Source: CAVURS01 sp963834425
GTDB taxonomy: Bacteria > Actinomycetota > Actinomycetes > Actinomycetales > CAVURS01
DNA length: 64,000 nt
Assembly (NCBI GenBank): GCA_963834425.1
Contig: CAWIBR010000013.1
Span: 992,001 to 1,056,000 of the forward strand
Direction: 5' to 3'
The position numbers were made by a program, and so were the translations under genes. Of the stretch, positions 8,282-17,342 are shown in pieces; within the stretch, counting starts at the first letter, position 1, and each line of letters starts with the position of its first letter. The notes under the pieces were generated by a model. It saw only the letters and a list, made by a program, of their open reading frames with translations. It was not told the origin of the DNA and ran no database searches.

Positions 8282-9370
8282 ATGATGTGGGACATGGATC
8301 TGCCCGTCATGCCCCCCGTCGCCCCGATGCTGGCCAAGGCGGTGCCCGAGATCCCCGAGGGTGCGTCGTACGAGCCGAAGTGGGACGGCTTCCGCTCGGT
8401 GGTCTTTCGCGACGGCGACGATGTGGAGATCGGCAGCCGCAACGAGAAACCCATGACGCGCTATTTCCCCGAGCTGGTCGCGGCCTTCCGGGCCGAGCTG
8501 CCCGAGCGGTGCGTCGTCGACGGCGAGATCGTGGTCGCGGTCGACGGGCGACTGGAGTTCGAGGTGCTGCAGCAGCGGATCCACCCGGCCGACTCGCGGG
8601 TGCGAAAGCTGTCGGTCGAGACACCGGCGTCGTACGTCGCGTTCGACCTGCTCGCGTTGGGGGACGAGGACCTGACCGGGCGCCCGTTCGCCGAGCGTCG
8701 TGCGCTGCTCGAGTCGGCCCTGGCCGGGTCGGGGCCGCTCGTCCACATCACACCGGCCACCACGGATCGGGCGGTCGCCGAACAGTGGTTCCAGGAGTTC
8801 GAGGGCGCCGGGCTGGATGGCGTGGTGGCCAAGCCGTTGGGTGGCACCTACCAGCCGGACAAGCGGGTCATGTTCAAGATCAAGCACGCGCGCACGGCCG
8901 ACTGCGTGGTCGCCGGCTACCGGGTGCACAAGAGCGGGCCGGACCTGGTCGGGTCGTTGATGCTCGGCCTGTACACCGACGACGGGTCGCTGGCCTCGGT
9001 TGGTGTGATCGGCGCCTTCCCGATGGCCAAGCGACGCGAGCTCTTCGAGCAGATGCAGCCGCTCGTGACGACATTCGAGGGGCATCCGTGGAACTGGGCT
9101 GCGGCACAACAGGTTCCGGACGGCGCCCGCAACCCACGAGCGTCGGAGACGTCGCGCTGGAACGCCGGCAAGGACCTGTCCTTCGTGCCGCTCCGCCCCG
9201 AGCTGGTGGTCGAGGTGCGTTACGACCAGATGGAGGGTGCGCGCTTCCGGCACACGGCACAGTTCAACCGCTGGCGGCCGGACCGGACGCCGCAGTCCTG
9301 CACGTTCGACCAGCTGGAGCGGCCGGTGACCTTCCAGCTCGAGGACATCGTGCCGGGGCTCGGAGCCTGA
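8282..9370 (+). CDS. ligC: ATP-dependent DNA ligase (LigC-type)
   Basis: A ligase of about 362 residues. The adenylation motif I, YEPKWDGFR, places the nucleotidylated lysine at residue 33. VDGEIVV (motif III), FDLLALG, DGVVAKPLGGTY (motif IV) and FKIKHART (motif V) follow, and an OB-fold fills the C-terminus. This is the small two-domain form typical of actinobacterial LigC, used with ATP and associated with repair or end joining; no Ku, polymerase or nuclease domain is fused or adjacent. GGAGGG at 8265 favours the ATG at 8282 or 8285, although the ATG at 8294 (MDLPVMPPV) is also plausible. Confidence 0.9.
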   Translation: MMWDMDLPVMPPVAPMLAKAVPEIPEGASYEPKWDGFRSVVFRDGDDVEIGSRNEKPMTRYFPELVAAFRAELPERCVVDGEIVVAVDGRLEFEVLQQRIHPADSRVRKLSVETPASYVAFDLLALGDEDLTGRPFAERRALLESALAGSGPLVHITPATTDRAVAEQWFQEFEGAGLDGVVAKPLGGTYQPDKRVMFKIKHARTADCVVAGYRVHKSGPDLVGSLMLGLYTDDGSLASVGVIGAFPMAKRRELFEQMQPLVTTFEGHPWNWAAAQQVPDGARNPRASETSRWNAGKDLSFVPLRPELVVEVRYDQMEGARFRHTAQFNRWRPDRTPQSCTFDQLERPVTFQLEDIVPGLGA

Positions 9371-9408
9371 GCCTGCGACCCATCGCGGGCCATGAAACGA
9401 TCGGCCCT

Positions 9409-9786
9409 ATGCGCGCACCGGGGTGGCCAGGTCTGGCCCTGCTCCTCGGCGGGTCCGGTGTCCTGCATCTAGCCCGGCCGGAGGTCTACGAACCGCTCAT
9501 CCCGCGATCGCTCGGGAACGCACGCGCGTGGGTGATCGGTTCGGGTGTGGCCGAGATCGCCTGTGCCGCAGGGCTTTCCGTTGTCCGCTCCCGTCGGGCG
9601 GCCGCGTTCGCCTCCGCGGGGCTGCTCGTTGGCGTGTTCCCGGGCAACATTCACCAGGCGCGGCGGGCCGTGCGGTCATCCCGGGCGTCGACGGGCTATC
9701 AGGCCGCGACGCTGGCCCGACTGCCCCTGCAGGCACCGCTCGTGGCCTGGGCGCTGCGCATTGCCCGCGATGCGGACGCCGCGTGA
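9409..9786 (+). CDS. DoxX-family membrane protein
   Basis: A 125-residue protein with about four hydrophobic segments. It contains GSGVLHLARPEVYEPLIPRSLG and LVGVFPGNIHQA, which match small DoxX-like proteins of actinobacteria and bacilli. The function is unknown; DoxX relatives are linked to redox or quinone processes. The ATG at 9409 sits at the first membrane segment. The end overlaps the hydrolase gene by 4 bp (GTGA), so the two are translationally coupled. Confidence 0.78.
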   Translation: MRAPGWPGLALLLGGSGVLHLARPEVYEPLIPRSLGNARAWVIGSGVAEIACAAGLSVVRSRRAAAFASAGLLVGVFPGNIHQARRAVRSSRASTGYQAATLARLPLQAPLVAWALRIARDADAA

Positions 9787-10979
9787 GCGCCGAGCGGTCG
9801 CGGGCGCGTCGGGTCGCGGCGTACACGGGGTTCGCTGTGGGAGGCGTTGCGGCGCTGGCCGCGGCGTCGGCGACCGGGCTGGCGACATACTTCACCCGCA
9901 AGGTCGTCACGCCGCTGGTCGTGAAGCCGGATGACCTGGAGATCCTCGAGGTTCACGACGACCGCGTGGTGCTCAGCATCACGCCGGACACGGTGGTGCC
10001 GGGGCGTTATGGCCTCTGGTTGGACGGGGGAGCCGGTCACGCGCGGATCGGCGAGATCCTCGAGCGCACCGACGACTCGGTGACCCGACGGCTCGAGTCG
10101 GTCGAGTACGGCGAGTTGGGGGTGGGGCCGGCCCGGTTCAACCAGTACTACGTGGCCGGCGACCCGACGACAGCCTGGGGGTTGGCGCACGAGGACGTGC
10201 TCGTGCCGTCCGAGGTGGGCGACCTGCCCTGCTGGCTGACCCGGCCGGCCGAGTCTGCTTCCGGTGGAGAGTTCGACGGGGTCTGGGCGATCCTGGTGCA
10301 CGGCCGCGGAGCCACCCGGGAGGAGTGCCTGCGCGGCGTACCCGTCCTGCACCGGATGGGGATCACCTCGCTGGTGCCGTCGTACCGCAACGACCGTGAC
10401 GCCCCGGGGGCCATGGCCGGTCGCTATCACTTCGGCGGCACCGAGTGGCGCGACATCGAGGCGACGGTGCTGTGGGCGGTCAACCACGGCGCCCAGCGGA
10501 TCGTGCTGATGGGCTGGTCGATGGGCGGCGCGATCGTGCTCCAGGTGGTCGCCCGGTCGTGGTTGGCCTCGCGGGTCGAGGCGGTCGTCCTGGATGCCCC
10601 CGTGGTGGACTGGGGCGACGTCTTGGACTACACAGCGCGGGTCAACAAGCTGCCCCGGCCGGTGGGACGACTCGGCCAAGGCATGGTGCGGAATCCGTTG
10701 ACCCGCAAGGCCATTGGGCTGGGTGAGCCGGTGGACCTGCGGTCCTTGAACTGGGTACGCCGCGCCGACGAGCTGTCCGTGCCGGTGCTGCTCATCCACA
10801 GCGACCAGGACGACGTGGTGCCGGTCGGTCCGTCCAAGGCGCTGGCCGCGGCCCGGCCGGATCTGGTGACCTTCGTCGGCTGGACCGAGGCCCGGCACAC
10901 CAAGGAGTGGAACACCGACCCCGACCGCTGGGACCGCGAAGTGGGCGCGTTCCTCGGCCGCACCCTCTCCCCGACTTAG
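9783..10979 (+). CDS. Alpha/beta-hydrolase with N-terminal membrane anchor
   Basis: A 398-residue protein starting with an uncleaved-looking hydrophobic segment (YTGFAVGGVAALAAASATGLATYF). It then has an N-terminal beta-rich domain and an alpha/beta-hydrolase domain from about residue 160. HGRGATREECLRG forms the oxyanion region. The nucleophile elbow is MGWSMGGAIVLQ, the acid is in LLIHSDQDDVVP, and the histidine is probably in TEARHTKEWN. The substrate is unknown; the fold suits an esterase or acyl hydrolase at the inner face of the membrane or exported side. The GTG start overlaps the DoxX stop. Confidence 0.85.
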   Translation: MSAERSRARRVAAYTGFAVGGVAALAAASATGLATYFTRKVVTPLVVKPDDLEILEVHDDRVVLSITPDTVVPGRYGLWLDGGAGHARIGEILERTDDSVTRRLESVEYGELGVGPARFNQYYVAGDPTTAWGLAHEDVLVPSEVGDLPCWLTRPAESASGGEFDGVWAILVHGRGATREECLRGVPVLHRMGITSLVPSYRNDRDAPGAMAGRYHFGGTEWRDIEATVLWAVNHGAQRIVLMGWSMGGAIVLQVVARSWLASRVEAVVLDAPVVDWGDVLDYTARVNKLPRPVGRLGQGMVRNPLTRKAIGLGEPVDLRSLNWVRRADELSVPVLLIHSDQDDVVPVGPSKALAAARPDLVTFVGWTEARHTKEWNTDPDRWDREVGAFLGRTLSPT

Positions 10980-11037
10980 CTCGGCGGCCGTCGGCGGGAG
11001 CCGTGGACGGCCAGTCCGATGCACCTGTCAGACATCG
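10980..11037. other. Convergent intergenic spacer with weak hairpin and 10-bp direct repeat
   Basis: An inverted repeat (GGCCGTC 10986–10992, GACGGCC 11006–11012) could end both flanking transcripts. Immediately after it, GTCAGACATC is directly duplicated (11027–11046), reaching into the last codons of the peptidase gene on the other strand. Nothing else is visible. Confidence 0.5.
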
Positions 11038-13149
11038 TCAGACATCGTCCGACTCGGACTCGGTCTCGATGCCGTCGGCTGGCTGACCGGCCTCGGGGGT
11101 TTCGGTCCGGTCGCGCCGCAACGCGCCGAGGTTGGGCCGCCATCGTTCGTGTCCTGAGTCGTCCCGAGCCAACCCGCGCAGCCGGGTTCGCAGGTTGAGC
11201 AAGCCTTCCTGGACCGGCTCCTCCGCGGACAGTTCGGACACCCGAGCGCCGATCCGCCGCCCCACCTGCCAACCACCGGGCCGGCGAGCGCGCGGCGCCT
11301 TGACCCGCTCACCGACCAGGAGTGCCGTCTCCTGCTTGCGCCCTCGCTGGTAATGCACGATCACCGCCGGGGCCATCCGCAGCTCGAACTTGCGCATCAC
11401 CTCGCCCTCGCGCCACGCGCTCAGCTCGTTCTCCACCCAGTGCGCCCAGGTCCTCCCGCAGGGCTGGAGGCAGGACCTCGACCCCGGAGGCTCCCTCGAT
11501 CAACAGCGGGACAAAATCGTCATCGAGCAGGCTCAGGCCCGGCTCGGGCCAGTCGCTACGAGTCTGCTCGACCTCCACCACCCGAACGACCTGCGAGGCC
11601 CGATAGCGGACGTACGTGCCGTCACCTCCACAGCGTGGGCAGACAACCTTTCCGTCGGAGCACCCGTCGCAGCCTCGGCTACCAGCGCCGAGGCAGGTCG
11701 AGCACATCCGGCGGCCGGCTCCCGAACACTGAGCGCAGGCCAGATTCTGCCCCGACCGGACGACCCAGCCCGTCCCGCGGCATGCGCCGCACCGTTCGTC
11801 CCTGGGGCACGGGAGCCTGGTCGTTCCCTTGCATGTGGAGCAGACGACGCGGTTCTGCGCATCGCCTGCCGTGCACCGCACGTCGGTGAACGAGTTCTTG
11901 TCGATGCACCGGCGAGTGAACGACTTCCACGGCGGAAGCTCGACTTGGCACTGGTCGAAAGGCCCCTCGTACATGATGGTTCTCGCGCCGTCGCCGGTCT
12001 CGGCGTCCGTGAGGTCTGGACGGTCGGCTGCCTGTACGACGTCTGAGCGCCGTCGTTCCAGGACATGCGTCACCCGGGCCTCGACGACCGGCACATGTCG
12101 GATATCGAGGTCGCCGTCGAACAGCTGGTCCGGCACCAAGGCTGTGTCTCTTGCCCACTGCTGCAACTTTGCCGTGACGGCCTTGCGCTTCATCGGTCGT
12201 GGCCATCGACGATCAGGCTGGTCCGTCTCCACGACCGTATGGACCCGAAGGCGCACTTGGGACGTGGCGACGCCTTCCGAGATGGTGACCGTCGTCTCGG
12301 CCGGCCCGGGCCGCTGCAACGCCGGCGTCACGACGAGCCCTTCGGGACGGGACTCGATGATGAAGGGCTCGATGGGGGGACTCTGCCGCCACTCGTACGC
12401 CGGCCGAGTCCGGCGCACGGACCTCGATCCGGCCCTGGGCTCTTGACGTCTCGCTCGAGGCGGCCGAGGTCCAGCAGCGGTGGCATCGCCGCCAGGCGGG
12501 CAACAGGCGCTGTCTGCGCCGACGCGTCGGCCAGGTGCCGAAGGGCGATGTCGCTCGGGATCAGGAACGCTGTCTTCTCCGCCTCGATGTCGCTGGAGGT
12601 AACGACGATGCCGACGATGCCGCCCAGGGTCCGGTCCCAGACCGGGGCACCGCTGAAGCCGGGGCGGACACGTGGCCCTGTCGTGTGGTCGTCCTGCATC
12701 TGGACCCAGTCGGCGGCGTTCCGCCCGATCAGCATGCCGGTGGCGAGTGTCCCGTCGGGAAATCGGGCCGGGAAGCCGAGGACCTCGAAGGAATGTTGCG
12801 CCAGGCCATCGGCCTCCAACAGGACGGCAGGCTCGCAGTCGACCGGCGGCCGGTTCGCGAGCTTGAGAACACACAGGTCGCCACCTCCGTCGTCGCCGAT
12901 CGGTACCCACGTGAGGACGTGCGCGGACGTACGTCGACGGTCGTGGCTGAAGGGGAAGTCCACGTCGATCGGCTCTGTTGGCCGTGATTGGCTGGCCTCG
13001 GAAGCGCCGATGGCTGCGTTCACGACGTGCGCGCAAGTCAAGACCTGGTCGTCGGCGAGGAGGGTGCCCGCCCCGACCGGATCCCCGTGGTCCGGCCAGA
13101 TGCGCGCGAGGGCGCGACCCATGAGCTTCTTGAGGTCGGCGTCGCTCAT
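11038..13149 (-). CDS. Trypsin-like peptidase with DnaJ-type zinc-finger, frameshifted three times
   Basis: Read across three frame changes this is one protein of about 700 residues. Residues 1–230 are a trypsin-like domain with His41 (TCAHVV), Asp90 (GDLCVLKL) and Ser165 (RPGFSGAPVW), and no signal peptide, so it is probably cytosolic. The middle (GRIEVRAPDS..., PFIIESRPEGLVVTPAL) is unassigned. A cysteine-rich DnaJ-like zinc finger follows with repeated CxxCxGxG (CSTCKGTT, CGACRGTGW, CAQCSGAG, CSTCLGAG, CPRCGGDG). The tail continues HWVENELSAWREGEVMRKFELRMAP. Frame breaks lie near 12438, in a G6 run at 12374–12379, and near 11450; deleting one base at each restores a natural reading. The start overlaps the TCOD1 gene (ATGA). 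The peptidase probably acts on a host or invader protein, with the zinc finger as sensor or adaptor; that part is inference. Confidence 0.7.
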
Positions 13150-13553
13150 GACCCTCCCGGCCCAGACTCCGTCGGTTCGGAGTCCGTCGGTTCGGAGGAG
13201 GCCGCTGGTTGCTGGACCGCGTCCGGCTTCGGCTTCTCCCAGGTCAGGGTGATCTGGAAGGTTCCCTCACCGGAGCTCGAGGCGATGACTGCTCCGGCGG
13301 AGAAGGTGAGCTTCAGGCCGAACTGGACCGTGATCGTGTCGGGCGAACGATCACCAGACCTGAGCTCGCCGACGATCGTCGAGGCCACCGGGCGGACGGC
13401 CTTGATCATCTCCTCGAACTTCTTCCCGGAGTCGACGACCAACCCATCGGAGCGGCGGGCGGCCCGGGAGACACCGCGTTCGTGGTCGCCCTCGTCGACC
13501 TCGACCACGATGGCTGAGCCGTCGGTTTGTTCGTAGGAGACGTACTCCTTCAC
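13146..13553 (-). CDS. Trypsin-co-occurring domain protein (TCOD1, CU044_2847 type)
   Basis: A protein of about 135 residues: VKEYVSYEQTDGSAIVVEVDE, then SGKKFEEMIKAVRPVASTIVGELRS, TITVQFGLKLTFSAGAVIASSSGEGTFQITLTW and a Pro/Glu/Ser-rich tail. This matches the small domain that is typically encoded next to trypsin-like peptidases in predicted bacterial conflict loci. It is thought to be a partner or regulator of the peptidase, not an enzyme. Exactly as expected, its stop overlaps the start of the trypsin-like gene by 4 bp. The GTG at 13553 is preferred because upstream residues are not family-like, but the ribosome site there is poor. Confidence 0.8.
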   Translation of the reverse strand: MKEYVSYEQTDGSAIVVEVDEGDHERGVSRAARRSDGLVVDSGKKFEEMIKAVRPVASTIVGELRSGDRSPDTITVQFGLKLTFSAGAVIASSSGEGTFQITLTWEKPKPDAVQQPAASSEPTDSEPTESGPGGS

Positions 13554-13727
13554 GGGGAGCCGATCAGGACACCTCGACGGCACAGCAGACCATGTGGATT
13601 CACCGGCACCTCCAGGGGGTGCGCACATCCGCCGCTCGGCCCACCGCCGTTGTCCGAGCCGGCGGTATCAGCTGCGGTGCTGTCCCCATCTCACTGCGTC
13701 GGTGGTGCCGGAATCAAGGGCTCGGCG

Positions 13728-14045
13728 TCACTCGTCGTAGTGCGAGGGCGGGAAGGGATGCTCCTTGGTCACGGGCCGCAGCTCGCCCTCGGCGACCTGT
13801 CGGGCCACCAAGCCCTCCAGCTCCTGGAACTCCTGGGTCTGGCTCGGGTCGAACTCGGGCGCGACATCGGCCGCGTCTGGAACGTCGTCCGGGTCATACG
13901 GCTCCAGACCTGCGTCCACACGCTCGCGCTCGGTACGACGAGCCAGCTCGTCGTCGTCAGGACGGGCCGAGGCCCCACCGTGCTCGCGACGGTCCCGGTG
14001 TACGCGTGGTTCCTCGTCGTCTCGCTGGCCCTCATCGGTGGCCAT
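13728..14045 (-). CDS. Small acidic hypothetical protein
   Basis: A 105-residue, strongly acidic and hydrophilic protein (MATDEGQRDDEEPRVHRDRREHGG ... PYDPDDVPDAADVAPEFD, then TQEFQELEGLVARQVAEGELRPVTKEHPFPPSHYDE). I do not recognise a family. The C-terminal half looks like a folded helix followed by a short basic/aromatic tail; the N-terminal half looks disordered. GAGG lies shortly before ATG 14045. The frame stays open upstream into the DUF222 remnant, but that part is unrelated. It could be an accessory gene of the same island as the peptidase. Confidence 0.5.
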   Translation of the reverse strand: MATDEGQRDDEEPRVHRDRREHGGASARPDDDELARRTERERVDAGLEPYDPDDVPDAADVAPEFDPSQTQEFQELEGLVARQVAEGELRPVTKEHPFPPSHYDE

Positions 14046-14137
14046 GACGCCTCGCGTCGATGGTCCGTGCCGGTCCAGATTCGCCGGTGCAACGACGGTA
14101 ATCCTGATCGGGCGCCGGCAACACCGAGACCGACCTC

Positions 14138-14680
14138 CTAGCCCGTGTCGTCGAGCCGTTCGCGGCGGGCAATCCAGCGCAGGGTGAGTCGGGCGAGCTC
14201 GGCTTCGTAGATCTCGAGGTGCGCGTCGGTGACGGCTCTCGGGATCGCCGGCCGGGGTCTGCGCAGCGGACCGGCCGGGCCGACTCCGCCGGCACGCCGT
14301 GGACGACAGCACCATGGTCCCGGACGCCTCGGTCAGGACGTAACCGTTGCGCTCCTCGTACTGCGCGTCCTCGTTCTTGGCCAGCCGCCCGGCCGCCTGG
14401 GGGTCGAGGCGGTGCCGGGCCCGTTGGCCCGCCTTGCCGAGCTGAGCCGGATCGACGCGGGTGGCGGTGTCCAGCAACAACTCCTGCACCTCGGCCCGGG
14501 TGACCGGATCGACGGGCTCGGGTTGTTCGGTGATGGCGTCATACCGCGGAGCCAACCGGCGCCGGCCTTCGCGCCCGCTTCGGTGGGTAGGCCCCGGGCG
14601 ATGGCCTCTCCGACCATGGCGCCACCGACAGTCCCGGCCCGGATCTGGCCGTCGGATGTGATGATCCGGTGAACGTTCAA
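14138..14680 (-). pseudogene. Decayed DUF222 (13E12-repeat/HNH family) fragment and flanking debris
   Basis: Between 14300 and 14555 the minus strand reads DPVTRAEVQELLLDTATRVDPAQLGKAGQRARHRLDPQAAGRLAKNEDAQYEERNGYVL, the recognisable middle of a DUF222 protein. This family normally carries a C-terminal HNH endonuclease. The HNH part is absent. Upstream (to 14680) a second frame gives GQIRAGTVGGAMVGEAIARGLPTEAGAKAGAGW. Downstream (14138–14248) a third frame gives AIPRAVTDAHLEIYEAELARLTLRWIARRERLDDTG and a stop. The pieces do not join into one intact gene, so I read this as a remnant of a mobile or repeat-associated 13E12-like gene. Confidence 0.6.
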
Positions 14681-14725
14681 GCCCCTGAAACTCCCATACG
14701 TACCAACGGTTTCAGCCAGAGACGA

Positions 14726-15478
14726 CTACGAGCGATCCGCGACCCAGCGACCGATCAGCACGCCGTCTTGCTCGAGCAGATGACCGAGCTGCCAGGACTG
14801 GTCGACCGGCGGTCCGTTGAGGATCCGTGGATGCACCCCGCCCACGGCGAGCGGCGACCAGGTGAGGCAGAGCTCATCGAGCGCGCCGCCTGCGACGAGC
14901 ATCCCCATCAGCGTCGGACCGCCCTCGCACAGCACCTGCCGGAGCCCGCGCTCGGCCAGCACCTGCACCGCTCGCGCCGGGTCGACCCAGCCATCGCCGG
15001 CCTCGATCACGTTGTCTGGTCCGAGCGCCTCGGCGACCTCGGCCCGCTTGCCGGCGTCGCACTCGCTCGGATGCAGCACGATCACCCGGCCCTCGCCGGG
15101 CGCCAGCTGGGTGGCGGGGAGGTCGAGCGAACGGCTGACGATCGCCAGGGTCGGCACACCAGAGCGGCCGGTGGTAGCGCGCACCGCGCGCTGCTCGTCG
15201 GTCAGGGACATCGCCCGATAGTGCTCGGCGGCAACGGTTCCCGAGCCGACGAGGACGACGTCGCACAGGGCCCGGAGCAGCCCGAAGACCTCCTGGTCGG
15301 CCGGGTTGTTGATCGAACGGGACAACCCATCGGCCCCCGTGGCCGCACCGTCGAGGGTGCTGACGAAGTTGGCGCGGACCCACGTGTCCTGGCCCTCCGG
15401 TGGTGCGTAGAGCCGAGCCAGGTCGTCGAGGCTGAGGTCGGCCGCCGACCCATGGGCGGGGGGATAGATCAGGCGCAT
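14726..15478 (-). CDS. RibD C-terminal-domain (dihydrofolate-reductase-like) reductase
   Basis: A 250-residue stand-alone RibD_C domain: MRLIYPPAHG, VRANFVSTLDGAATGADGLSRSINNPADQEVFGLLRALCDVVLVGSGTVAAE, then VLCEGGPTLMGMLVAGGALDELCLTWSP. This fold reduces the pyrimidine ribosyl group in riboflavin synthesis with NADPH. Actinobacterial stand-alone copies can also show weak dihydrofolate reductase activity. No rib genes are adjacent, so the exact role is open. It follows treZ by 13 bases on the same strand and may be co-transcribed with it. Confidence 0.85.
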   Translation of the reverse strand: MRLIYPPAHGSAADLSLDDLARLYAPPEGQDTWVRANFVSTLDGAATGADGLSRSINNPADQEVFGLLRALCDVVLVGSGTVAAEHYRAMSLTDEQRAVRATTGRSGVPTLAIVSRSLDLPATQLAPGEGRVIVLHPSECDAGKRAEVAEALGPDNVIEAGDGWVDPARAVQVLAERGLRQVLCEGGPTLMGMLVAGGALDELCLTWSPLAVGGVHPRILNGPPVDQSWQLGHLLEQDGVLIGRWVADRS

Positions 15479-15491
15479 GGCAGCGAGCCTC

Positions 15492-17259
15492 TCAGGAAGG
15501 AGCCAGGATGGCCGACGACGCACCCGGCAAGCGGACCGAGGCGGTCGCCACCTGGACGTCGCCCCAGGCCAAGACCGTGCGCATGTGCCGGTCAAGCGGT
15601 ACGACGACCGGCCGGTCGCCGAGATTGACCGCGACCAGGTGGGTGCCTCGGGTCAGCGTGAACCAGCGCAACTCTTCGTCGTACGTCGCTCGGACCTGGC
15701 TCAGGTCGTCGGCCCGAAGATCAGGGGTGTTGCGGCGCAACGAGATCAGTGACCGGTACCAGTCGAGTAGCCGAGCATGGTCACCGATACCGACCTCGGC
15801 CCAGTCCAGGACCGATGCCTCACGGGTGGACACGGACTGCGGGTCGGGCACCGCGCTGGGGTCCCAGCCGTGCTCGGCGAACTCCTCTCGTCGACCCGAG
15901 CGAACCGCGGCGGCCAGCTCCGGCTCATCGAAGTCGGTGAAGAACTGCCAGGGCGTGCTGGCCGCCCACTCCTCGCCCATGAACAGCATCGGCGTGAACG
16001 GCCCGCACAGCACCAACGCGGCTCCGGCGGCCAGCAGGCCGATCGGCACCGACGCCGACAACCGATCACCGGCGGCTCGGTTGCCGACCTGGTCGTGGTT
16101 CTGCAGGTAGGCCAGGAACCGTTGGCCGGCATGGCGTTTCGGGTCGATCGGTCGTCCCCACTGCGACTCGCGGAAGGTCGACCAGCCGCCGTCGTGCACG
16201 AACACTCTGGTCATGGCCTGGGCCAGCGTGGCCATCGAACCGAAGTCGACGTAGTAGCCCTGCCGTTCACCCGTGAGCGCCGCATGCAGCGCGTGGTGCA
16301 CGTCGTCGTCCCACTGCGCAGTCAGGCCGAGGCCGCCCTCGCTCGTCGGCTCGATCGTGCGGGGGTCGTTCAGGTCGGTCTCGGCGACCAGGGCGAGCGG
16401 ACGACCGAGATCTCTTGCGAGAGCGGCCGTCTCGTCGGAGAGCTGGGCCAGCAGGGGCCGGGCCGACTCGTCGTGCAGCTCATGCACCGCGTCCAACCGC
16501 AGTGCGTCCAGATGAAACGCCCTGAACCAGTTCAGGGCCCGGTCCAGGATCCATCGGCGGACCTCACCGCTCCGCGGACCGTCCAGGTTGACGGCCGGTC
16601 CCCAGGGCGTCTCGGTCCGCTCGGTGAAATAGGGCCCGAACCGCGCCAGGTAGTTGCCGCTCGGGCCCGAGGTGGTTCTCGACGACGTCCAGACAGACGG
16701 CGACACCCAGGGCATGGGCCGCGTCGACGAAGCGCTGGAGCGCCAGCGGCCCGCCGTACCCCTGGTGCACTGCGCCCGGGTGAGCGCCGTCGTAGCCCCA
16801 GCCCCATCGTCCGGGGAAGGCTCCCAGCGGCATCAGCTCGACGACGTCGACGCCGAGGTCGACCAGATGGCCGAGCCGCTGCGCTGCCGCGTCCAACGTG
16901 CCGGTCTCGGTGAACGTCCCGACGTGCAGTTCGTAGAACACCGCGCCCAGGACGCCGGCGCCGCCGCGAGGCCCGGCCCAGGCGGTGTCGGTCCACTGGT
17001 GCTGCCCGGCATCGAAGACCCGGCTGGCGCCGTGCACTCCGCGCGGTTGCCAGGCGCTGCGCGGGTCCGGCAGGGGGTCGCTGCCGTCGACCCGGTAGGC
17101 GTAGTCGGTGCCGGGGCCGGCGTCGGGCACTGCGAGCTCCCACCAACCGGTCGCGTCGGGTCCGTCCACGCGCTGCATCGGTAGGTCCGGCTCGGCGTGA
17201 TCGGGCAGGACCAGGTCGACCCGGCGTGCGTCGGGAGCCCACAGTCGGAAGAGGTGCAC
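15492..17259 (-). CDS. treZ: Malto-oligosyltrehalose trehalohydrolase, one frameshift
   Basis: TreZ releases trehalose from malto-oligosyltrehalose made by TreY. The protein reads VHLFRLWAPDARRVDLVLPD (N-terminal carbohydrate-binding domain), VFYELHVGTFTETGTLDAAAQRL, GWGYDGAHPGAVHQGYGGP and LDVVENHLGP. It then changes frame to SGNYLARFGPYFTERTETPWGPAVNLDGP, DALRLDAVHELHDES and the C-terminal domain. Deleting one base near 16662 joins NHLGP directly to SGNYL, giving about 588 residues, the normal length. The GTG at 17259 is chosen because the family starts at this strand; an ATG at 17337 would add 26 unlike residues. It diverges from the ppk2 gene and belongs with treY and glgX. Confidence 0.88.
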
Positions 17260-17342
17260 CGACTGAGCCAACCGTGCCCGACGCCCGGATGCCAGCCGGG
17301 CCGGGTAGTGACGGCGCAAGTCGGGCAGTGCCATCATCGGCC

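Noticed and set aside
7441..9786. Very long plus-strand frame across the peptidase gene and into the ligase
   Set aside because: It is antisense to the S53 peptidase and out of frame with ligC; only its last part (9409–9786, DoxX) is protein-like. Long shadow frames are normal at this GC content.
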